Numbered from the stretch's first letter, positions 1-9,651 are shown. The stretch is DNA of 64,000 bases from an uncultured Porphyromonadaceae bacterium (GCA_900555715.1 USMC01000006.1:1-64000), one strand, 5' to 3'. Notes: a model not told the origin generated them from the letters alone. Translations and numbers: made by a program.

Positions 1-560
1 TACACCGTGCCTGACAAGACCGAACAGTCGCTGCGCAACATCTTCTCCCTGTCGGCGGCACGGAGCTATTTCTATGACGCCATACCGTCGATGGCCAATC
101 CGCTCGGACTGACGGAACGGTCGGTGCCCATAGCCGCCAAGGTACAGAACCTGCTTATTGGGGATTTTCTGAACTACCTCGCCCTGCGGCACCGGATATT
201 CCTGTCGGTCATGGATGAAGCGAGTAAAAAAAAAGCTATGACGAAGCCGTCGCCACCGCCGGAATCATAGACCCGCTGGCCGACCTGGACATCGACGTGC
301 GCAGTTTCGACATACAGCGGCTTGTCACCGTCTATCCCGACCGTTCCGGCATACGGTGGTGGACGAAGGCCTGGTTCAACGGTTCGGAAGACGGCGAGGC
401 AGCCGTGGAGATCGAGCGCGAATGCGCGATACAGTTCCTGCTTGACCGGATAGACAAGGAACGGATGCTTGAGGAGTATTATCCCAAACAGATGGAGGTT
501 TACCACAGCGCCATTGAGCAAACCAAGGAAAACTTATTGAAACAACTTAACATATCATAA
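1..560 (+). pseudogene. Transfer-region gene, 5' partial, frameshifted at an A9 run
   Basis: Two adjacent open frames form one protein. The first is open from the window edge and runs to 270; the second carries a continuous homologous-looking sequence to the stop at 558-560. The switch point is a run of nine A at 226-234. Reading one A twice (a -1 shift), or restoring a tenth A, joins the frames so that KKK is followed by SYDEAVATAGIIDPLADL. The product is soluble and acidic, and I do not recognise a family. Its stop overlaps the start of the next gene by one base (TAATG), so it belongs to the same operon. A sequencing indel, a real mutation and programmed -1 frameshifting on A-AAA-AAG are all possible. 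Confidence 0.6.
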
Positions 561-2437
561 TGGCACAACCCCGTAATACAAAAAGGCTGTCGGAGGTGGA
601 ATACTGCCTCGGCTGCTATTTCAACACCTATTTCATACCGGTCATGAACCATGAGAAGTCGGTGCTTCAGACGGCACAGGCCAAAGAGGTGGCTGACTAT
701 TCCAATTCGTTTGCCGGCATCATGCGCACCCTCGCGCAGTCCTCTTCCTCCGCAGGCATACCGGGTCCTGACGACACCATGCAGTACCTCCGGCTCACTG
801 GGAAAGAATGCTCCAAGACCGCTGAGGACTATGTGGGGATGTGCAAGGACAGCATCTTCGGCAACAAGGATTTCGTGGCCGACCTCCAACGCCTTGCCGG
901 AGAATGGCGCAACGCGGTGGTAGCGGAAGTGGGTCGCAAGCGTTACGACGAGCTTTCCTCCAAACTCGGAACAGATCTGGCACTCGCCTACGTGGACCAC
1001 CGCATCGAGCAGATGATGGTTGACCGCATGGTGCGCGACCAGATGCCCAAAGGCTCTTTCGACTATATCCTCCGCAAGGGTGCGTCCGGCAGCCTTTTCG
1101 GTCTGTCGCAGGAACTGATGAAGTCCCCGCTGCAGCGCGAGATAGAGGAACGGGGCGAAGCCATATACAAGCCGTCAAAGACAGAGAAAGGCGCGGCAAA
1201 GGGCGTGGGTTTCGCATCGGATGTGGTGGCCTTCGGAGGCGTGTACTCGTGGGGTGCGCTTGCCAGGTTAGCCAGTGCGGAGGTCGTATTTGCCGGACTT
1301 GAGTCCGTGCTTGACAAAAAACAGCAGAAAAAGGGGCTGACCGTCGAGCAGTGCGTCAGTACGGGACTGTTCGGAAACGGCAGCACGTTGTCGGATATAC
1401 GCAAGGACAGCTGGCGCATCAAGACCTACGAAAGCGAATACATCCAGTCGGTCAACGGTACCCTGTCGAAAAAGATGCCCATATTGAAAGAAAAGCCGGC
1501 ATGGGAAACGGACTGGAGTCTGGGCAATCTGCAAACCCCTTTCCAGAATCAGGGGAAAGGTTTTATCCCTCTCAAATTCGATGCGATGTCCTTTACCAAG
1601 CCCAAGACAGTTGACCGGGGCAAGAACTTCTCCAATGTGCCGTCCGTCATCGCCCCCGGCCATGAACAGGAATACCTTGATTGGAAAGCGCAGAATGACA
1701 GGGAGCAGGCACAGAAAAAGCAACAGCCGCCACAGGCCGCAGAAGAAAATAAGGAAACCCGTGAGCCGGAAACGGCTGTCGGCAACACTCCGGACGGTGA
1801 AAACAACGGTGAAGAAAGGGAAAAAGAAACACAGAAACAGGACAACAGCGACGGCTGGTCGAATCTTCTCCAGTCGGTCGGTCTGGACGGCATCGGCGAC
1901 ATAGGGCGTAACCTCCCATACGTGATAGCCATGCTGCCGGATATGCTCGTTGGACTGTTCACCGGCAAGACAACCTCCGTGAACCTCCGAAGCGGCATGA
2001 TGCCCTTAGCCTCCATACTGGTAGGGATGTTCGTCAGGAACCCACTGCTGAAGATGGTGCTGATAGGCATGGGAGGTGCCAACCTTGTCAACAAGATGGG
2101 TCATGAAGCAATAGACCGTAAGTCCGAAAACAACCGGTCTGCTGTCCGTTACAGGCAGTATGCCGATGAAGAGCTGAACCCGCGCATAACCGGTGCTGTC
2201 ATACGTGGCAACACGCTGATAGCCACTATCGACAACGTGCCCTGCTCGGTGAAGCTTCCAGACAACGCGGCGCAGGCATACGTTGCCGGCGCATTGCCCC
2301 TGAACACGCTTGCCAACGCGGTACTTGCCCGCCACGACCGCATGAGGGCGATGGCGGAAGACAACTACCGCAGTATGGAGATCGAGCAGGAAAGACAACG
2401 GGAGCAGAATCAGGAACGCGGCATAGTCCTCAGATAA
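560..2437 (+). CDS. Large transfer-operon protein of unknown function, C-terminal hydrophobic segments
   Basis: A 625-residue protein that I do not recognise by family. The N-terminal half is mixed and soluble-looking. Around residues 385-430 is a low-complexity Glu/Gln/Lys-rich linker. It is followed by two hydrophobic stretches near residues 450-505 (NLPYVIAMLPDMLVGLF and PLASILVGMFV), which could be membrane segments. The C-terminus is a charged helix rich in Glu, Gln and Arg. It sits between the frameshifted gene (TAATG overlap) and a large ArdC-like protein, in an operon with a peptidoglycan hydrolase. A role at the envelope in conjugation is therefore inferred from context only. Confidence 0.7.
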   Translation: MAQPRNTKRLSEVEYCLGCYFNTYFIPVMNHEKSVLQTAQAKEVADYSNSFAGIMRTLAQSSSSAGIPGPDDTMQYLRLTGKECSKTAEDYVGMCKDSIFGNKDFVADLQRLAGEWRNAVVAEVGRKRYDELSSKLGTDLALAYVDHRIEQMMVDRMVRDQMPKGSFDYILRKGASGSLFGLSQELMKSPLQREIEERGEAIYKPSKTEKGAAKGVGFASDVVAFGGVYSWGALARLASAEVVFAGLESVLDKKQQKKGLTVEQCVSTGLFGNGSTLSDIRKDSWRIKTYESEYIQSVNGTLSKKMPILKEKPAWETDWSLGNLQTPFQNQGKGFIPLKFDAMSFTKPKTVDRGKNFSNVPSVIAPGHEQEYLDWKAQNDREQAQKKQQPPQAAEENKETREPETAVGNTPDGENNGEEREKETQKQDNSDGWSNLLQSVGLDGIGDIGRNLPYVIAMLPDMLVGLFTGKTTSVNLRSGMMPLASILVGMFVRNPLLKMVLIGMGGANLVNKMGHEAIDRKSENNRSAVRYRQYADEELNPRITGAVIRGNTLIATIDNVPCSVKLPDNAAQAYVAGALPLNTLANAVLARHDRMRAMAEDNYRSMEIEQERQREQNQERGIVLR

Positions 2438-2460
2438 AAAACAATATATCAAATATAGCG

Positions 2461-5151
2461 ATGAAAGAAAAGACACCACAGGAACAGACGGCGGCCGCCA
2501 GACAGGTGGAGCTGCTGTCCAACGCCCTCAACGGGGCATCGACGGAGGGGTACTGGCTGAACGTGTCGGGACGCCTCTCTCCGAGAATCTATCCCAAGGG
2601 AGCCACGCTCAGCCCGTTCAACAGCCTTACGCTGATACTCGACGCTGACAGCCACGGCTATTCCACGGCATTGTACACCACGTTTTCAGAGGCGAGAAAA
2701 CGGAACGAATCCGTGCTGAAGGACGAACGTTCCGTGCCGATGAACTGGTACAGGTGGGACTCCTATGTCAATAAGCATGACGAAAAAGACATTATTTCGC
2801 GTGATGACTACCGCAGCCTGCCTCCCGTGCAGCAGGAGCAGTACAAGGCCGTGCGCAAGCGTGAGATACACGCGCTCTTCAACGTGGAGCAGACCACGCT
2901 TCCCCATGTGGATGAAAGGGAGTTCGAGAGACTGCGCCAGCAGTTCGGCGGCATTACCGACCGTGGCAACATACTCGCCGAGGAACGGCAGACACGCTCT
3001 GCGGTAAACAGGTTCCGTGAGCAGATTTCACAGAACCTCGTGCCCATAAGGAAATCGACCACAGGGACGGCCACATACGACACCGGCAAGGATGCCGTCT
3101 ATATCCCCGACCAGAAGCATTTCGGGAACTACATGGAATATGTGCAGGAACTGGTGCGTCAGGTGGTGAGTGCCACCGGACACCGTGAACGGATGTCGAG
3201 GGAAGGCATGGTGATGAACGGCGGCAAGGCACCTTCGGGTGACGCACTGCGCTACGAGTGCCTTATCGCCGAGATAGCCTCCGGCCTGAAGATGGCGGAG
3301 TTCGGGCTACCAGCGAAACTGTCACCCGAAAGCCGGGGCATGGTGGAATACTGGACGGAGGAGCTGAAAGAGAACCCCTGCCTGATAGACGCCGTGGAGA
3401 GCGACGTGAACAACGCGCTCAATGTCATCCGAAAGGCGGAACAGGGGGAACGCATGGAGTCGGCCCATGACCGCAACAGGCAGCAGACCGAGGAACTTCG
3501 GGAACAGAAGGAAGGGCGTCCGCAGGTATCGGCGGCTGACGCGCTGGTGCTGCAGGACATTCTCCGCAAGGGAGGCATGGAAATCAGCGACCGCAACTTT
3601 CCGGGAGGCCAGGACGACAAGCGCGACTTCCTTGCCCGTTTTGAAGGGCTTGGGCATTACGACCGGCTGACGCAGGACGCGCTTACGAATGCACGCCTGC
3701 AGCATGATGACCCGGAACTTGTCAATATCGCCTACACCCAGGCTTCCGATGCCGCCGCACGCATCCACAGGCTCTGCTCCGAATGGATGCCTCAGGACTG
3801 GGAGGAAAAGGGCGCACACGTCATTGCAGATGACATCAACGCTGTTCCAGACAAACGGAGCCGTGAGTTTGTCGTGGTTCTTGACAGGAACACAGGCATA
3901 GCCGATGTGGTTCTTCCCACCTCCGCGCGGTCAGGCGGCGATGTCGTGATGCCCAACGGCGACCGCCGCAACTACTGGCTGTCCCCTGACGAGGTGATGA
4001 CGGCCGACGAGCGCAGGGAGGCCGGTGCGAGAGTGGTGTCGCACACCATTCCCGGCTTCAACAAGGAGAAGATAGTGGCGGCGTTGGCGGCGCAGGGTGC
4101 TTCTTATGTCAGGTTCTTCAACAAGGACGGTCAACTGCGCTATCACCCCAACGATTCCTACTTTGCGGACAAACAGGTGTATTCGGCGAAACTGGACGGA
4201 AAGGAAATCCGAAAAGTATCTGACTTCGATGTCAGCGAGGCAGTCAGCCGTGCCACGGAAGTGCAGTTCGATCGGATCCAGATGCTCCGTGACGATGCGG
4301 GCGGCTGGGCGTTGTACCTCAAGCCGGAAAACGGGCCGTCGTTCAGCATACGCCCGGACAAGAACGACATCAACCGCTTCTTCTCCACCGTCAAGCAGGA
4401 TGACCGCGTGGCGGCGGGAGCTGTCCGCAACGAGCTGGCACAGAAATACTATGCCCTCGCACAGACAAACCCCGACCTGAAGGTTGACCTGTTCGGTTCC
4501 GTGCCGGAGGGCATCGATCCGCTGCGCATCAAGCGTGTCAACGTGTTCAAGAGCAAGGATGACAAGATACTGTGCGTCCCCGTCATAGATGGCATCGACA
4601 AGGTGCAGCCCCGTGAAGTGAGCCGCCAGCAATGGCAGAGGATGTGGGTGGCAGAGGATGTGGCGCAGTATAAAATCAGCCTCGCCGCAAACCTGTTCGC
4701 CGACCTGTTGATGCAGAAATCGGAGGAAAAGGCCGTGGAGAAACAGCAGGACGAGGACACTGCGGTTGTCCGTCCCGATATGGCGGCCGTGCGTCCTGAA
4801 CTGCAACAGTACGCTGAGGTGAAGGAAAAACATCCCGATGTCCTGCTCCTCTTCCGTAACGGTGACAATTACGAGGCGTATCAGGATGATGTGCCGACAA
4901 TGGAAAAGACATTGGGGCTTGCAAAGACAGAATACGGAGGCAAAAAAGAAGGGGCTTCTGCCGTAAAAGTTTCTTTCCCGGCGGATATGCTGGACACCTA
5001 CCTGCCGAAGCTCGTGCGGTCGGGAGCAAGGGTGGCTGTCTGCGATGCTTTGGAGAACAAGTCCATGGACAGGAAAGCCGGCATGTCGCTTCCCCACAAT
5101 GCGGTCACTGGAGCGGAAAACATGGAACGTCACACCGGATTAAGAATGTAG
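2461..5151 (+). CDS. Large multidomain mobile-element protein, ArdC-like N-terminus and MutS-I-like C-terminus
   Basis: An 896-residue soluble protein of a type common on Bacteroidetes mobile elements. The first 150 residues (WYRWDSYVNKHDEKDIISRDDYR, then HALFNVEQT) resemble the N-terminal region of ArdC-like proteins, but no HExxH metalloprotease motif follows. Residues about 785-880 resemble domain I of MutS: a string like LLLFRNGDNYEAY, then VSFPADMLDTYLPKLV and RVAVCDAL. This MutS-I-like module is known from large plasmid and ICE proteins and does not imply mismatch repair. The start at 2461 lies 23 bases after the previous stop. DNA processing or antirestriction during transfer is an inference. 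Confidence 0.6.
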   Translation: MKEKTPQEQTAAARQVELLSNALNGASTEGYWLNVSGRLSPRIYPKGATLSPFNSLTLILDADSHGYSTALYTTFSEARKRNESVLKDERSVPMNWYRWDSYVNKHDEKDIISRDDYRSLPPVQQEQYKAVRKREIHALFNVEQTTLPHVDEREFERLRQQFGGITDRGNILAEERQTRSAVNRFREQISQNLVPIRKSTTGTATYDTGKDAVYIPDQKHFGNYMEYVQELVRQVVSATGHRERMSREGMVMNGGKAPSGDALRYECLIAEIASGLKMAEFGLPAKLSPESRGMVEYWTEELKENPCLIDAVESDVNNALNVIRKAEQGERMESAHDRNRQQTEELREQKEGRPQVSAADALVLQDILRKGGMEISDRNFPGGQDDKRDFLARFEGLGHYDRLTQDALTNARLQHDDPELVNIAYTQASDAAARIHRLCSEWMPQDWEEKGAHVIADDINAVPDKRSREFVVVLDRNTGIADVVLPTSARSGGDVVMPNGDRRNYWLSPDEVMTADERREAGARVVSHTIPGFNKEKIVAALAAQGASYVRFFNKDGQLRYHPNDSYFADKQVYSAKLDGKEIRKVSDFDVSEAVSRATEVQFDRIQMLRDDAGGWALYLKPENGPSFSIRPDKNDINRFFSTVKQDDRVAAGAVRNELAQKYYALAQTNPDLKVDLFGSVPEGIDPLRIKRVNVFKSKDDKILCVPVIDGIDKVQPREVSRQQWQRMWVAEDVAQYKISLAANLFADLLMQKSEEKAVEKQQDEDTAVVRPDMAAVRPELQQYAEVKEKHPDVLLLFRNGDNYEAYQDDVPTMEKTLGLAKTEYGGKKEGASAVKVSFPADMLDTYLPKLVRSGARVAVCDALENKSMDRKAGMSLPHNAVTGAENMERHTGLRM

Positions 5152-5155
5152 GGCT

Positions 5156-6724
5156 ATGGCAGGAAAAAATCAGGCATACGCGGAAAGATACGCGGAATAT
5201 GCGATGGAGCAGATGCGTCTGTACGGCATACCGGCCTCGGTGACGCTGGCACAGGGCATCCTTGAGAGCGCAAGCGGCCAGAGCCGTCTTGCGCAGAACG
5301 AGAACAACCACTTCGGCATCAAGGCAACACAGTCATGGATAGCGGGCGGTGGCAGATACGGACTCTATACCGATGACAAGCCGAACGAGAAATTCTGCAG
5401 CTACGACAGCGTGGGTGATTCGTATGCCCACCATTCCAGATTTCTGAAAGAAAACTCACGGTACGCATCGTGCTTCAAACTTGATGCGGACGATTACAGG
5501 GGCTGGGCGCAGGGGCTTGACAAAGCCGGATATGCCACGGCGGGAAAATACGCGCCGGCACTCATATCCATCATCGAGAGCAACAACCTCCAGCGGTATG
5601 ACCGCATGGTAATGGAAGAGATGAACGCCAAGGGGCTAAAGCCGGGGCAAGGCACCCCGCAGATTCAACCGACCAATGTCAACGGTACGGAGCAGGACTA
5701 TTCCTTTCCGTTGAAACGTGAGGAGTTCCTGTTCGTCACATCGCCGTTCGGTATGCGCACCGACCCGACCGACCCGTCAAAAAAGCAGATGCACAAGGGT
5801 ATGGACATACGCTGTGACAACGAGGCAGTGCTGGCCACGGAAAAGGACGGCAAGGTGGTGGCGGTGAATGACAATGCCAATACTCCCGGAGGAAAATCCG
5901 TCACCGTCGAGTACGCGCGTGAAGGCGGAGCCAAGGTACAGGTCAGCTACCTGCACCTGAGTTCCATATCCGTCAAGGTAGGCGACACGGTGAATGCCGG
6001 GCAGCAGATAGGCGTTTCGGGCAATACGGGAACCCGTACCACAGGGTCGCATCTACATTTAGGTGTTAAGCAGATTGCGTCTGACGGAACCGGGCGTGAC
6101 ATGGATCCTGCCGCCTATCTTGCGGAGATAGCCGAGAAAGGGAATATCCGTCTCACCGCCATGCACGACGGACAGAACCTGCTGGCGAAGTACAGGAGTG
6201 AAAATCCTGACAGCCCGGTTATCGACACGTCACTCTCCCCGGAGGACTGGATGAAGAAGCTCCTGTCCTCCGAGGACAGCGGTATCGGTATGGGTGGTTA
6301 CGGTCAAGACCCGGTAATGGAAATGGCGATGACGCTATTCACCTCCCTGATGGCATTGGCCGTGCAGATAGACAACAGGACGGAAGAGGAACAGATGGCT
6401 GCGGCAACAGCCGCCGCAACGGACAGACGCATCGACCTTACGCCGCTCGTGAAGGGAATGAGGGAGTGTACGCTCATGGTGAAGGAGGGTGAGACACCGG
6501 CACTGTCCGTGGACACCGGTACAAACCGTTTTTCTGCACAGCTGACGGCGGCGGACATGAACCGCATGAACCTTGTCCTATCGGACAGCACCCTGACCGG
6601 TGAGGAAAAGAAAGAACGCATTTCGGGCATTGTCGGCAACATCGTGCTTAACGCGCAGCTGTCGCAGGATTACCGTCAGGGAATGTCACAGCATACACCG
6701 TCAGAGAATATTTCAATCAGATAA
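5156..6724 (+). CDS. Bifunctional peptidoglycan hydrolase, glucosaminidase (GH73) plus M23 peptidase
   Basis: The 522-residue protein has two wall-cleaving domains. Residues about 10-155 match a FlgJ/GH73 glucosaminidase-type domain, with the candidate catalytic Glu in GILESASG and a following NNHFGIK motif. Residues about 180-320 are an M23 metalloendopeptidase with SPFGMR, HKGMD (zinc His and Asp near 212) and HLHLG near 300. The rest is helical and of unknown role. There is no signal peptide, which is usual for conjugative lytic enzymes exported by the transfer machinery. It most likely opens the wall locally during mating-channel assembly. It starts 4 bases after the upstream stop. Confidence 0.88.
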   Translation: MAGKNQAYAERYAEYAMEQMRLYGIPASVTLAQGILESASGQSRLAQNENNHFGIKATQSWIAGGGRYGLYTDDKPNEKFCSYDSVGDSYAHHSRFLKENSRYASCFKLDADDYRGWAQGLDKAGYATAGKYAPALISIIESNNLQRYDRMVMEEMNAKGLKPGQGTPQIQPTNVNGTEQDYSFPLKREEFLFVTSPFGMRTDPTDPSKKQMHKGMDIRCDNEAVLATEKDGKVVAVNDNANTPGGKSVTVEYAREGGAKVQVSYLHLSSISVKVGDTVNAGQQIGVSGNTGTRTTGSHLHLGVKQIASDGTGRDMDPAAYLAEIAEKGNIRLTAMHDGQNLLAKYRSENPDSPVIDTSLSPEDWMKKLLSSEDSGIGMGGYGQDPVMEMAMTLFTSLMALAVQIDNRTEEEQMAAATAAATDRRIDLTPLVKGMRECTLMVKEGETPALSVDTGTNRFSAQLTAADMNRMNLVLSDSTLTGEEKKERISGIVGNIVLNAQLSQDYRQGMSQHTPSENISIR

Positions 6725-6749
6725 TAACAAACCATTAAAACAAAACAGT

Positions 6750-7388
6750 ATGATAAAAGTACAGGCAACAATCAACGGCGTCATCAGCAAATCGGCTACA
6801 GTCCGTACAGCCGGTGACGGCAAAAAGTTCATCGGCTTCCCCGTGAAGCTCACAGTCCCCGGTTCGAGAAACAACATGCCGGGCAAGGAACTGACCGTCT
6901 CCGTAAGCAAGGAAGGGGACGAATCGGAACTGACCGCTTTTGCAGCGGGGACACGCATAGAGGCAACCGGAATGCTCACCTTCAGAAAGACCGGCGACAA
7001 CCTCTATTTCAATTTCCATGCCGACACGGTAAACCTCAGTCCCGAATCGAACAAGGATGCCATCGAGGGCACGCTGGAGTTCAAGGGAACCGTCGGCAAG
7101 GGTGTCGATGAGAAGACCGACAAAAAAGGCGGCAAATATGTGTCATTCTCGGCATATTCCACGGAGAAGTCCGGGGATACCCTGCAGTTCACATGGGTGC
7201 GCTTCATCAAGTTCGATTATGTCAAGGATGCTTTCCTTGAGCCGAAGGCGAAGATACACGCCACCGGCAAGCTGACAGTATCGGCATACAACGGCCGTAT
7301 CGACCTGGACTGCCGTCTGGAGGAGGTCAAGCCGTGGGAACGCCAGCCTTTCACACCGTCAAAGGACAACGAAAACCCACCGTTCTGA
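6750..7388 (+). CDS. OB-fold-like single-strand-binding type protein of the transfer operon
   Basis: I chose the ATG at 6750 because the upstream extension overlaps the previous gene by more than 120 bases and because translation from 6750 gives a compact 212-residue beta-rich protein. Residues 1-95 and 100-200 look like two related OB-type halves: both have an FxGxVG- or GKxF-type strand and end in a TGxL strand (ATGMLTF and ATGKLTV). Such tandem OB proteins occur next to ardC in Bacteroidetes elements and may coat incoming single-stranded DNA. The family assignment is tentative. The gene follows the hydrolase by 25 bases and precedes ardC by one base. Confidence 0.6.
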   Translation: MIKVQATINGVISKSATVRTAGDGKKFIGFPVKLTVPGSRNNMPGKELTVSVSKEGDESELTAFAAGTRIEATGMLTFRKTGDNLYFNFHADTVNLSPESNKDAIEGTLEFKGTVGKGVDEKTDKKGGKYVSFSAYSTEKSGDTLQFTWVRFIKFDYVKDAFLEPKAKIHATGKLTVSAYNGRIDLDCRLEEVKPWERQPFTPSKDNENPPF

Positions 7389-7389
7389 T

Positions 7390-8619
7390 ATGGCATACAG
7401 GAAATTCAACGGCAACGGTGACGGCCAGAGTGCCGAAGACCGCGCCCTCGACAGGTTCGCAGACCTCATGATCGAAAAAATCAAGAGTCTGCAGTCCGAC
7501 TGGCAGAAACCATGGTTCACCGAGGGCAGCCTGAAATGGCCCAAGAACCTGAACGGCAGGGAGTATAACGGCATGAATGCCGTTATGCTAATGCTTCTGT
7601 GTGAGAAAAACGATTACCGGCTTCCGGTATTCTGCACTTTCAACCGTGTGACCGGGCTGAATTATTCCGTCGGTAAGGACGGCAGCCGCAAGCCGCTGGT
7701 GGATGACAACGGCGAGAAACTCCCGACGGTTACGGTAAACAAGGGTGAGAAGTCCTTTCCCATCTTCCTCACCAGTTTCACGGTGGTGAACCGCGAGACC
7801 AAGGAGAAAATCAAATACGAGGATTATAAGAACCTCTCCGAGGAAGAGAAAAAGGCGTATAATGTCTATCCGAAGCTGAATGTATATAATGTGTTTAACG
7901 TAGCCCAGACCAATCTGGAACAGGCACGCCCGGAACTGTACGCAAAGCTGGAGGAGCAGAACAGACTTAAGAGGCCGGCATCCCTTGACGGGGAGAAATT
8001 CTCCTTCCCGGCGATGGACGAAATCATAAAGCACGGCCTTTGGTTGTGTCCCATCAAGCCGACGCATCAGGACCAGGCATACTATTCCATATCGAAGGAT
8101 GAGATAGTGCTGCCGGAGAAATCGCAGTTCATGAGCGGGGAGGCTTTCTATGGTACGGCATTTCACGAGATGACCCATTCGACCGGCTCCGAAGGTCGTC
8201 TTGACAGGCTGAAGCCCACATCGTTCGGCTCGGATGATTATGCCCGTGAGGAACTTGTGGCTGAACTGGGCAGTGCCCTTATCGCCTCGCGCTACGGCAT
8301 CGTGAAGAATGTAAAGGATGAATCAGCGGCTTACCTCAAGTCATGGCTCGACAGCCTCAAGGAATCCCCCGAATTTATCAAGACGACCCTTCAGGACGTG
8401 CGTCGCGCCACCTCCATGATAAGCCACCGCATAGACCTTGTCCAGGGAGAGATAGACAGTTATCAGGCCATTCCCGGACACACGACCGAGTATCCCGATG
8501 TCTATGACATAGACAATGACGGCAATACTACGGAGGTCGTCCATATCGAGGACAGGCCTTTCGACATGATGCAGGAGGACGAGGAAGTGCCGTTCCAGGG
8601 GACGCACCGCAGCCGCTGA
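7390..8619 (+). CDS. ArdC-family antirestriction protein with zincin metallopeptidase domain
   Basis: The 409-residue protein shows the ArdC layout. The N-terminal ssDNA-binding domain (residues about 15-180) carries KPWF, GREYNGMNAVML and YNVFNVAQT. A C-terminal zincin-type domain follows, with HEMTHSTG near residue 258 and a downstream Glu in EELVAELG. In plasmid systems ArdC protects entering single-stranded DNA in the recipient. It is the last gene of the plus-strand operon and is followed by a hairpin terminator. The last 40 residues are acidic and probably disordered. Confidence 0.87.
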   Translation: MAYRKFNGNGDGQSAEDRALDRFADLMIEKIKSLQSDWQKPWFTEGSLKWPKNLNGREYNGMNAVMLMLLCEKNDYRLPVFCTFNRVTGLNYSVGKDGSRKPLVDDNGEKLPTVTVNKGEKSFPIFLTSFTVVNRETKEKIKYEDYKNLSEEEKKAYNVYPKLNVYNVFNVAQTNLEQARPELYAKLEEQNRLKRPASLDGEKFSFPAMDEIIKHGLWLCPIKPTHQDQAYYSISKDEIVLPEKSQFMSGEAFYGTAFHEMTHSTGSEGRLDRLKPTSFGSDDYAREELVAELGSALIASRYGIVKNVKDESAAYLKSWLDSLKESPEFIKTTLQDVRRATSMISHRIDLVQGEIDSYQAIPGHTTEYPDVYDIDNDGNTTEVVHIEDRPFDMMQEDEEVPFQGTHRSR

Positions 8620-8642
8620 ACAGGTACTGTACATCTTATTGC

Positions 8643-8679
8643 AATCCGCCGGGGCACTGTCTTCGGCGGGTTGTTTTTA
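8643..8679 (+). terminator. Rho-independent terminator after ardC
   Basis: AATCCGCCG at 8643-8651 pairs with CGGCGGGTT at 8664-8672 (one wobble pair) and is followed by GTTTTT. It closes the plus-strand transfer operon and precedes the stop of the minus-strand small gene. Confidence 0.75.
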
Positions 8680-8692
8680 TGAGCATAAGGCA

Positions 8693-8851
8693 TTAACGAC
8701 CGTTGCGTTTGTTGAACTCTTCCCAGTCGTATTCATCCATATCCGGCTTCCAGAACGAGCGTTTGCGTCTGCGACGCGGTTTCCTGCGCTCCCGGAAGCC
8801 CAGGACTCCCGACAGCCACCATCCGGCCAATAGGAGAAGTATAATATCCAT
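8693..8851 (-). CDS. 52-residue single-pass membrane protein with Arg-rich cytoplasmic patch
   Basis: A small minus-strand ORF with an ATG at 8851 and a TAA at 8693. The product starts MDIILLLLAGWWLSGVLGF, one hydrophobic helix. A basic stretch follows (RERRKPRRRRKR), and then an acidic/aromatic tail (DMDEYDWEEFNKRNGR). This helix, basic anchor and acidic tail order looks protein-like rather than random. It lies alone between the ardC terminator and an AT-rich spacer, on the opposite strand to the transfer operon. A TACCTTTAG element about 40 bases upstream could be its -7 box. Function unknown. Confidence 0.5.
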   Translation of the reverse strand: MDIILLLLAGWWLSGVLGFRERRKPRRRRKRSFWKPDMDEYDWEEFNKRNGR

Positions 8852-9156
8852 ATTCTGTTACTTTTTGATTGGTAATTTCTATACTAAAGGTACAAAATAA
8901 TTCTCACATACGCAAGTTGTTAGCAGATTATTTTAGTCAAAAGCAACGAATAATCTGCCGGGAAAATATGCTGAATGCAGCATAAATATCCTGCTGTAAC
9001 CAACTGTCTCAGCCCCTTTGTCCATTTTTTCCCTTACCTCTCTTTCTTAAAAAACGATTACTTTTCGGTTTTTATCCCGGCAGAATACGGAATGCGGTTT
9101 ATGATGTGCGGCAGAAAACGGACTAAACTCTGGTGGAGTAATGACAGAAAACGAAA
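8852..9156. other. Non-coding spacer upstream of the small membrane gene
   Basis: I see no convincing gene here. The first 60 bases probably hold the promoter of the minus-strand 52-residue gene. The remainder is AT-rich with pyrimidine runs and leads into the hairpin at 9157. Confidence 0.4.
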
Positions 9157-9187
9157 GGCAGCCCTGGCCATTACGGTCGGGGCTGCC
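9157..9187 (-). terminator. Hairpin terminator beyond the OmpA gene remnant
   Basis: GGCAGCCC at 9157-9164 pairs with GGGGCTGCC at 9179-9187. It lies just downstream of the minus-strand OmpA fragment and is probably the original terminator of that gene before the island separated the two copies. Confidence 0.65.
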
Positions 9188-9189
9188 TG

Positions 9190-9416
9190 CAAAAAAATGA
9201 AAAAGTTAGCTTTTAAGCTCTCGTCTATATCATGGCAAGAAAAGCCTCACAATGGCGTTTCTGTTCGCTTTAACCGGTGTATAATCATCAATGCCTCCCT
9301 TGGATAAAGTCTTAATCATGTTCCCCTTATTTCCTCTATCTTTCAGGCATCCGGTGATAAGAAAAGCCATGCGAGAGTCAGTATTTGAGTTTGTCATTCT
9401 GTTCCGGTGGTTTTGT
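9190..9416 (-). pseudogene. Detached 3'-end copy of the OmpA-family gene (direct repeat of 16149-16376)
   Basis: On the minus strand this translates to a tail containing SKGGIDDYTPVKANRNAIVRLFLP with a stop at 9230, against SKGGIDDYTPSKANRNAIVRLFLP of the intact gene ending at 16189. Similarity begins abruptly at 9416 and continues about 40 bases past the stop to 9190. The two segments are 227 and 228 bases long and collinear. By eye they are roughly three-quarters identical, and the single missing base breaks the frame near its 5' end. It has no start of its own and is a remnant. Confidence 0.85.
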
Positions 9417-9651
9417 TTTATATCTATTAACTTTAGCCTTGTTTTCTGAAAACATAATCATATATTATAATCTCTTGTTTATTAATCACTTTTTTCTTAC
9501 TATAATTTATTACTGCAAATTTTTGTTATAAAAACCAATAATATTTATATTTTTATAATGTAATTTCAGGAATTCATAATACATTTGTAATTACATCTTT
9601 AATTCAATATGAAATTTCTGTGCCAAATACAAACCAAACAAAATAACGATT
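9417..9651 (+). promoter_or_regulatory. AT-rich promoter region of the KAP-like NTPase operon
   Basis: A strongly AT-rich 235-base stretch with no gene. TACATTTG at 9580-9587 fits the Bacteroidetes -7 consensus TAnnTTTG and lies 64 bases before the ATG at 9652. A good -33 TTTG at the usual spacing is not obvious, so the assignment is moderate. The left edge coincides with the end of the OmpA duplication. Confidence 0.45.

Noticed and set aside
3931..5133. 400-codon minus-strand frame
   Set aside because: Antisense to the large ArdC/MutS-I-like gene; GC-rich codon positions create long antisense frames; composition is His/Arg/Leu-biased.
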